DNA from: Actinomycetota bacterium
GTDB lineage: Bacteria; Actinomycetota; Actinomycetes; Propionibacteriales; Nocardioidaceae
Assembly: GCA_009702305.1 (NCBI GenBank)
Contig: WLIH01000074.1
Location: 1 to 8,596, forward strand
Reading direction: 5' to 3'
Length of the DNA stretch: 8,596 bases
Position numbers and translations under genes: made by a program. The number at the start of each line of letters is the position of its first letter. The first letter of the stretch is position 1. Of this stretch, positions 1 through 5,831 are shown in pieces. The notes under the pieces are model-generated. The model was not told where the DNA came from and made no database searches. It saw nothing but the letters and a program-made list of their open reading frames with translations.

Positions 1-525
1 CAGTCCGGCGGCCTGGGCCTCGTCGGCGGTGAGCACGTCGTTGAGGATCGCGAGCCGCAGCACCCGGTGCAGGCCGAGGGTGTGGGCGAGCAGGCTGGTG
101 CCGCCGTCGACGCTGAGGCCGAGCTTGGTGTAGCCGAGGCTGAACTTCGCGCTGCTCGCCGCCACCACCAGGTCGGCCGCGGCGGCCAGCGGGAAGCCCG
201 CGCCGGCCGCCATCCCCTGCACGGCCGCGATCACGATCGCATCGCTGCGCAGCAGCTCGCTGACGACCCGGTGCAGGCTGTCGGCGAGATCGTCGATGTA
301 GCCGGCCATGTCGTCGGCACCGCCGAAGGCGGCCAGGTCACCGCCGACGCTGAAGAAGCGGCCGGTGCTGGCGAGCACGATCACCCGCGCCCCGTCGGCG
401 TCGGCGCGACGGATCGCGGCGAACAGCTCGCCGACCTGATCGGTGTGGATCGGGTTGCCCCGCTCGCCGTCGGTGAGCGTGATCCGGGCCGCCCCGTCGG
501 CGTACGCGTAGTCGATGTAGGTCAC
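1..525 (-). CDS. Enoyl-CoA hydratase/isomerase family protein (crotonase fold), C-terminus outside window
   Basis: This is the first 175 codons of a crotonase-superfamily protein that acts on an acyl-CoA thioester in the cytoplasm; the C-terminal third lies beyond the left edge. Visible signatures are GRFFSVGGDLAAF (residues 55-67, first oxyanion-hole strand) and the helix after GMAAGAGFPLAAAADLV (104-120). Aligned without gaps to the hydratase at 2122-2892, the two catalytic Glu positions are Pro112 and Tyr132, so simple hydratase chemistry is unlikely. Asp140 in GLSVDGG matches the Asp of PaaG-like ring/double-bond isomerases, so isomerase is the better guess. The start is GTG at 525: an in-frame TAG lies a few codons upstream and there is no other start between. 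A strong GAGGAGGGG lies 16 nt upstream, which is rather far; a nearer GAGG is 8 nt away. The gene diverges from the OYE gene at 564. Confidence 0.85.
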   Translation of the reverse strand, partial: MTYIDYAYADGAARITLTDGERGNPIHTDQVGELFAAIRRADADGARVIVLASTGRFFSVGGDLAAFGGADDMAGYIDDLADSLHRVVSELLRSDAIVIAAVQGMAAGAGFPLAAAADLVVAASSAKFSLGYTKLGLSVDGGTSLLAHTLGLHRVLRLAILNDVLTADEAQAAGL

Positions 526-550
526 CGGGCCAGCCTCGCATCCCCTCCTC

Positions 551-556
551 TAGCGT
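551..556 (+). promoter_or_regulatory. Candidate -10 element of a leaderless promoter for the OYE gene
   Basis: TAGCGT fits the actinobacterial TANNNT -10 consensus and is followed by 7 nt before the ATG at 564. The transcript would therefore start at, or within a base of, the initiation codon. There is no purine-rich ribosome binding site on the plus strand before this ATG (the stretch is CCCCTCCTC), which agrees with leaderless translation. No convincing -35 is visible. Confidence 0.45.
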
Positions 557-563
557 GGTCCGC

Positions 564-1640
564 ATGGGTGACCTGACGAGACAGCTGACGTTGGCCCACG
601 GACCCGCGTGGGCGAACCCCATCACGCTGGCGCCCCTGACCAACCTGCAGAGCCACGCCGACGGCACGCTCAGCGACGACGAGTACCACTGGCTCGTGCG
701 TCGGGCCGAGGGCGGCTTCGGTCTGACGATGACCTGCGCGGCGTACGTCGACGAGGGCGGCCAGGCCTGGCCCGGCCAGCTCGGCGTCTCCGACGACCGG
801 CACCTGCCGGGGCTCACCCGCCTCGCCGACGGGATCCGGGCGGCCGGCAGCGTCTCCGCCGTCCAGCTGCACCACGGCGGGCGGCGCGCCGACCCGCACC
901 TGACCGGTCGCCCCAACGTGTCGGCGTGGGCGGACCCCGACCGCGACACCCGGGCCCTGACGACCGGAGAGGTGCAGGCACAGGTCGAGGCGTTCGTGGC
1001 CGCGGCGGTGCGGGCCGACGCCGCCGGCTTCGACGCGGTGCAGGTGCACGGCGCGCACGGCTACCTCGTCGGGCAGTTCCTCGACGGCCGGCACAACCTG
1101 CGCGAGGACGGCTACGGCGGCTCGCTCGAGGACCGCAGCCGGATGCTGGTCGAGATCCTCACCGGCATCCGCTCGCGCACGCGCGCGGACTTCCAGGTGG
1201 GGCTGCGGCTGACGCCGGAGCGCAACGGCATCCTGCTCGACGAGGCCAGGGCCGTCGCGGAGCGGGTGATGACCGAGGGCCTCGTCGACTTCCTCGACAT
1301 GTCGCTGTGGGATGTGCGCAAGGCGCCGGCCGAGCCGGAGCACCCGGGCCTGCTGATCGACCATTTCGCCGACCTGCGGCGCGGCGGCGCGCGCCTCGGC
1401 GTCGCCGGGGCGATCACCTCGAGCGCCGACGTCGCATGGTGCCTGGAGCGCGGCGCCGACTTCGTGGCGGTCGGGACGGGCGCGATCATCCACCACGACT
1501 TCGCCGCCCGCGCGGTCGCCGACCCGTCGTTCGTGGCCGTGGCGCAGCCGGTCACCCGGGCCCACCTGGCCGCTGAGTCCGTCGGACCGACGTTCGTCGA
1601 CTACCTCGCGACCAACTGGGACGACTTCGTCTCCGACTGA
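564..1640 (+). CDS. Old Yellow Enzyme family NADH:flavin oxidoreductase
   Basis: A 358-residue single-domain FMN-dependent TIM-barrel reductase. Such enzymes use NAD(P)H to reduce activated C=C bonds such as enones and some dienoyl-CoAs; the substrate here is unknown. The N-terminal barrel strand reads NPITLAPLTN (18-27). The active-site block HGAHGYL (162-168) has the His-x-x-His-x-Tyr spacing of bacterial OYEs (His162, His165, Tyr167). It is followed by the family hallmark RHNLREDGYGGSLEDR. The phosphate-binding region is GVAGAITS followed by VAVGTGAI near the C-terminus. It lacks the C-terminal FeS/FAD half of FadH-type 2,4-dienoyl-CoA reductases. I chose ATG 564 over GTG 555 because TAGCGT is well placed for a leaderless start there. 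The gene ends in a hairpin shared with the convergent neighbour. Its place among acyl-CoA genes suggests an unsaturated acyl or ring intermediate. Confidence 0.9.
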   Translation: MGDLTRQLTLAHGPAWANPITLAPLTNLQSHADGTLSDDEYHWLVRRAEGGFGLTMTCAAYVDEGGQAWPGQLGVSDDRHLPGLTRLADGIRAAGSVSAVQLHHGGRRADPHLTGRPNVSAWADPDRDTRALTTGEVQAQVEAFVAAAVRADAAGFDAVQVHGAHGYLVGQFLDGRHNLREDGYGGSLEDRSRMLVEILTGIRSRTRADFQVGLRLTPERNGILLDEARAVAERVMTEGLVDFLDMSLWDVRKAPAEPEHPGLLIDHFADLRRGGARLGVAGAITSSADVAWCLERGADFVAVGTGAIIHHDFAARAVADPSFVAVAQPVTRAHLAAESVGPTFVDYLATNWDDFVSD

Positions 1641-1664
1641 CCCGCACTCCTCGGTGCTCAGTCG
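1634..1664. terminator. Hairpin between convergent genes, probable bidirectional terminator
   Basis: CGACTGA (1634-1640) pairs exactly with TCAGTCG (1658-1664). Inside it, GCAC (1644-1647) pairs with GTGC (1654-1657) around a 6-nt loop, with a 3-nt bulge (CCC, 1641-1643) on one side. This gives 11 base pairs. The stop codon of the OYE gene (1638-1640) and that of the DUF4334 gene (1660-1658) sit opposite each other in the stem. Neither flank has a T-tract; U-less hairpins are common in GC-rich actinobacteria, so termination is an inference from position and symmetry. Confidence 0.5.
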
Positions 1665-2122
1665 CGCTCGAGGAGGAAGTAGTAGTGCTGGCCGTCGACC
1701 AGCACGCCCTTGCCGTTCATGATCCCCATCAGGGTCCGGTCGTCGACCTGCTTGAAGTGGTCGAAGATCGCCTGACCGTCGTAGACCATCGTGGCCGTCG
1801 ACTCGCCTCGGAACTCCACCGACCACAGGCTCGCCAGGCCCTTGCCGAGCTCCTTGTTGGAGAACAGCTCGCCATCCTCGCCGCGACAGATCAGCGGGTG
1901 CGCCTCCAGCACGGAGTCGAAGCGCTTGCCGTGCCACTGCGAGGCGCCGAGCAGCTCGTGGACCGGGTGACCGGTGGCGAAGTCGTCACCGCGCCAGGCG
2001 CCCAGGATCTCCTCGGGCCGCACGGTCGGCAGCGCCGCCCACACCTCGTCGAGGTCGGCGGGGCTGACGGTGGCGGCCGCGCGCAACTCCGCGAACCGGG
2101 CGCGGGCGGCCGCCAGGTCCAT
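1658..2122 (-). CDS. GXWXG / DUF4334 domain protein
   Basis: A 154-residue protein with the two-part architecture seen in a family of unknown function. The N-terminal part carries the GXWXG motif (GAWRG, residues 41-45, in EILGAWRGDDF). The C-terminal DUF4334-like part runs from about residue 100 to 152 and includes VYDGQAIFDHFKQVDDRTL and a terminal YYFLLERD. There is no signal peptide or membrane segment, so it should be cytoplasmic. Its ATG overlaps the stop of the upstream enoyl-CoA hydratase (TGATG, 2124-2120), so translation is probably coupled. It is the last gene of the ACAD-kinase-ECH operon. Coupling to a hydratase suggests a role in handling the same acyl-CoA or hydroxyacyl intermediate, but no reaction can be assigned. 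The family call rests on recognising the motif layout, not on a search. Confidence 0.8.
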   Translation of the reverse strand: MDLAAARARFAELRAAATVSPADLDEVWAALPTVRPEEILGAWRGDDFATGHPVHELLGASQWHGKRFDSVLEAHPLICRGEDGELFSNKELGKGLASLWSVEFRGESTATMVYDGQAIFDHFKQVDDRTLMGIMNGKGVLVDGQHYYFLLERD

Positions 2123-2892
2123 CAGCGACCCTTCCAGACCGGCGGGCGCTTCTCGGCGAATGCCGTCGCACCCTCGGTCGCGTCCTCGGAGACGAAGACC
2201 GGCATCATCAGCTCGGACTGCTTGTCCCAGCCCTCCTCGAAGGTCCAGTCGGCGGCCTCGCGGGCGACCTGCTTGGTGATCGCGACGGCCAGCGGGCCGT
2301 TGGCGGCGATCGTGCGAGCCAGCTCCACGGCTCCTTCCAGCGCGCCGCCCTCGGGCGTGATCCGGTTGACCAGACCCAGCTCGGCGGCGCGCGCTGCCGT
2401 GATCGGGTCGCCGGTCAGCAGCAGCTCGAGCGCGATCGCCTGCGGGATCCGCTGGGCCAGCAGCATCGCGGCGCCGGCGCCGGCGACCAGGGCGCGCTTG
2501 ACCTCGGGCACACCGAAGTGGGCGGTCTCGGCCGCCACGACCATGTCGCACGCCAGGAGCAGCTCGAAGCCGCCGGCGACCGCCCAGCCCTCGACCGCGC
2601 CGATGAGCGGCTTGCGCGGCGGGCGCTGGGTGATGCCGCCGAGACCCCGGCCCTCGACCACCGGCAGGTCACCGGTCAGGAAGCCCTTGAGGTCCATGCC
2701 GGCGGAGAACGTGCCGCCGGCTCCGGTCAGGACTCCCACCCACAGCTGGTCGCTCTCCTCGAGCTCGTCGATGGCGGCCGCGATGCCGCGCGCCACCTCG
2801 CCGTTGAGGGCGTTCTTCTGCCGCGGGCGGTTGATGGTGATGATCTGGACCCCGTCGCGGGCCTCGACCAGGACGGCGGGTTCGTCGCTCAT
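2122..2892 (-). CDS. Enoyl-CoA hydratase (crotonase family)
   Basis: A complete 256-residue crotonase, the normal family length, predicted to add water to a 2-enoyl-CoA to give a 3-hydroxyacyl-CoA. Oxyanion-hole segments are TFSAGMDLKGF (61-71) and AVAGGFELLLACD (104-116). Both catalytic acids are present: Glu110 in GGFEL and Glu130 in GVPEVK, spaced by 20 residues as in rat mitochondrial hydratase (Glu144/Glu164). The C-terminal helix region ends in the typical AFAEKRPPVWKGR. The GGFEL/PEVK pattern also occurs in CaiD-like crotonases, so an unusual CoA substrate is possible. Start ATG 2892 has AAGGAG at 2903-2898 with a 5-nt spacer. It lies 47 bp after the kinase gene and overlaps the start of the DUF4334 gene by one base. 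Confidence 0.92.
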   Translation of the reverse strand: MSDEPAVLVEARDGVQIITINRPRQKNALNGEVARGIAAAIDELEESDQLWVGVLTGAGGTFSAGMDLKGFLTGDLPVVEGRGLGGITQRPPRKPLIGAVEGWAVAGGFELLLACDMVVAAETAHFGVPEVKRALVAGAGAAMLLAQRIPQAIALELLLTGDPITAARAAELGLVNRITPEGGALEGAVELARTIAANGPLAVAITKQVAREAADWTFEEGWDKQSELMMPVFVSEDATEGATAFAEKRPPVWKGR

Positions 2893-2897
2893 GTGCA

Positions 2898-2903
2898 CTC
2901 CTT
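2898..2903 (-). promoter_or_regulatory. Ribosome binding site of the enoyl-CoA hydratase gene
   Basis: AAGGAG on the minus strand, 5 nt before ATG 2892. It is the strongest Shine-Dalgarno match in the operon. It fixes the start at ATG 2892 rather than at the GTG two codons upstream. Confidence 0.75.
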
Positions 2904-2939
2904 CGTGGTGGACCAGGTCATCAGAGCAGATCCGCGGGG

Positions 2940-3964
2940 TCAGCGCAGCAGCTGCAGCCCCGCGTCGAGAAACGGGCCGACCGAGTCGCCGGCCGTGTCG
3001 AAGCCCTCGCCCTGGCTCGCGCCGAGCCGGTGGCGGTGGTCGATGCCGGCCGCGATGACCGCGATCTTGAAGTAGCCGAGGGCGAGGTGGCGCTCCCAGT
3101 CCACGAGGGGCACGCCGCCCGCGGCCTCGTACGCCGACGCGAGGGCGGCGGGGTCGGGCAGCAGGTCGCTCGTCCACGCGGTCGGCGAGCCGATGACCAG
3201 GTCGAAGGCCGGGTGGCGGTAGACGCACATCATCGCGACGTCGGCCACCGGATCGCCGATCGTCGAGAGCTCCCAATCGACGACGGCCGCCACGCGGGCG
3301 CCCCCGTCGGACAGGTCGAGCAGCGTGTTGTCGATGCGGTAGTCGCCGTGCACGATGCCGGTCGAGCGCTGCTCGGGCAGGCCAGCCGAGAGCCTTTCGG
3401 CGAGGGTGCTCGCGCAGCGGCGTACGCCGTCGGGCAGGTGCGAGCCGACGATCTCCCACTGGCCGTTCCACCGCTTGAGCTGCCGCTCGGCGTAGGCGTC
3501 GGGGCGTCCGAAGCGGCCCAGCCCGACGGCGACGTGGTCGACGCGGTGCAGCGTCGCCAGCGTCTCGACGAGCGCGCCGACCGCGGCGTGGACCTGCCCG
3601 GTCGCCAGCGCCTCCAGCTCGTCGCGCGCCTGGAGGGTGCGTCCGTCGACGAACTCGGCGACCGCGAACGGGCCGCCGATCAGGGACTCGTCCTCGCACA
3701 GCGCGACCGCGCGGGCCACGGGCACGGCGGTCGCGCCGAGCGCGCTGGTCACCCGGAACTCACGGGCCACGTCGTGCGCCGAGGGGGTGCGCCCGACCCG
3801 GGGCGGGGTGCGCAGCACCCAGCGCGAGGCACCGTCGTCGAGCCGGAAGGTCAGGTTGGATCGCCCGCCCGCGATCAGGGTCGCGCTCAACGGGCCGACC
3901 GGAGCGGCGCCCGCGTCGGCCAGCACCCGCGCGACGGCGGCGAGGTCGCCGTCGGACAGGGTCG

Positions 3965-3968
<4 letters not shown>
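2940..3968 (-). CDS. APH-fold phosphotransferase, ACAD10/11 kinase-domain type
   Basis: A 342-residue protein of the aminoglycoside phosphotransferase (APH)/choline kinase fold. The nucleotide loop is AGGRSNLTF (33-41), followed by WVLRTPP (50-56). The Brenner motif is HGDYRIDN (207-214) with catalytic Asp209. The metal-binding motif is VVDWELSTIGDP (229-240) with Asp231. This subgroup is not a resistance enzyme: its relatives are the kinase half of animal ACAD10/ACAD11 and LvaA of the Pseudomonas levulinate pathway, which phosphorylate 4-hydroxyacyl-CoAs. The partner dehydrogenase gene directly precedes it and overlaps by 4 nt (GTGA, 3968-3965), supporting a joint pathway and coupled translation. 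The start is GTG 3968, with no strong ribosome binding site of its own. 4-hydroxyacyl-CoA kinase activity is inferred; the kinase fold is clear. Confidence 0.88.
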
Positions 3969-5140
<1,172 letters not shown>

Positions 5141-5147
5141 AGCGGGA

Positions 5148-5159
5148 CTTCCTCTCCTC
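5148..5159 (-). promoter_or_regulatory. Ribosome binding site of the acyl-CoA dehydrogenase gene
   Basis: A purine run, GAGGAGAGGAAG on the minus strand, ends 7 nt before the GTG at 5140. It supports the GTG start and efficient translation of the first operon gene. Confidence 0.65.
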
Positions 5160-5169
5160 AGACGACCGA

Positions 5170-5185
5170 CCGAGCGATCGCTCGG
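5170..5185. promoter_or_regulatory. Perfect 16-bp palindrome, predicted TetR-family operator
   Basis: CCGAGCGATCGCTCGG is its own reverse complement across all 16 positions. It lies 3 nt downstream of the candidate -10 box and therefore covers the predicted transcription start of the acyl-CoA dehydrogenase operon. It is about 37 bp beyond the stop codon of a TetR-family gene. Bound repressor would block initiation or early elongation. Size, symmetry and position all fit a TetR operator. That the adjacent regulator binds it is inferred. Confidence 0.7.
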
Positions 5186-5188
5186 GGG

Positions 5189-5217
5189 AGCATGTCATCG
5201 CGACGACGGATCGTCAA
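5189..5217 (-). promoter_or_regulatory. Candidate promoter of the acyl-CoA dehydrogenase operon
   Basis: On the minus strand TTGACG (5217-5212) matches the -35 consensus in five of six positions. It is followed by a 17-nt spacer and CATGCT (5194-5189), which keeps the key A at position 2 and T at position 6 of the -10 box. The predicted start near 5182 falls inside the palindrome and leaves a leader of about 40 nt carrying the ribosome binding site. The -35 begins 5 nt past the TetR stop codon. Confidence 0.6.
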
Positions 5218-5221
5218 CGGG

Positions 5222-5827
5222 TCAGCGAGCGGCGCCGACCAGGCCGCGGGCGAGACTCAGGTGCCTCACCACGAGGTCGGTGGCGGCGTCGGGCCCGTCC
5301 TCGCGATACCAGCTCGCGACACCGACGCACAGCGACGAGACCGCCCGCGCGGCGTCGCGGACGTAGGGCGTCGTGAAGACGCCCGCACCCACACCCGCCT
5401 CGATCGCGTGCTCGACCATCCGCTGCTGCTCGTCGCGACGCTCGACGTACGCCGCCCGGTGGGCCGGCTCGAGGCTGCGGATCTCGGTGGAGCCGACGAA
5501 AGCCTGGCGCCGGCGCACCATGTGGAAGCGCAGCAGGTGCTCGACCAGGGCGTCGAACTCCGCGCCCGGAGCGTCCCCGGCCCCCGCGACGGCCGCCCGA
5601 CTGCGGTCGAGCAGGTCGTCCATCGTGGTCATCATCAGCGCCAGCAGGATCTGCTGCTTGGACTCGTGGTGGTGGTAGACGCCGGGCACCGAGAGGCCCG
5701 CCCCGGCGGCGATGTCACGGATGCTCGTGCCGTGGTAGCCCTGCTCCGCGAACGCATCGAGGGCGGCCGCGAGGATGCGGGAGAGCCCCTCGTCGCCGTA
5801 CGCACGCCAGTCAGCGGGCGAGGTCAC
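5222..5827 (-). CDS. TetR/AcrR family transcriptional regulator
   Basis: A 201-residue DNA-binding repressor of typical family length. The N-terminal helix-turn-helix domain spans about residues 14-62: RILAAALDAFAEQGYHG, then TSIRDIAAGAGLS (34-46, helices 2 and start of 3), then VPGVYHHHESKQQIL (recognition helix and the conserved aromatic/His/Lys run). Residues 65-201 are a helical ligand-binding and dimerisation domain that I cannot assign to a subfamily. The N-domain resembles regulators of acyl-CoA and sterol catabolism such as KstR2, so an acyl-CoA ligand is plausible. Start GTG 5827 lies 4 nt after the fusion gene's stop, with only a weak GGTGAG as ribosome binding site, so it is probably cotranscribed with that gene. 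The likely target is the palindrome at 5170-5185 in front of the downstream operon. Confidence 0.92.
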   Translation of the reverse strand: MTSPADWRAYGDEGLSRILAAALDAFAEQGYHGTSIRDIAAGAGLSVPGVYHHHESKQQILLALMMTTMDDLLDRSRAAVAGAGDAPGAEFDALVEHLLRFHMVRRRQAFVGSTEIRSLEPAHRAAYVERRDEQQRMVEHAIEAGVGAGVFTTPYVRDAARAVSSLCVGVASWYREDGPDAATDLVVRHLSLARGLVGAAR

Positions 5828-5831
5828 CGGC

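Noticed and set aside
522..1937. A 471-codon open frame on the minus strand across the OYE gene
   Set aside because: It crosses the OYE and part of the DUF4334 gene in another frame. Composition is typical of antisense shadows, and the OYE motifs on the plus strand are unambiguous.
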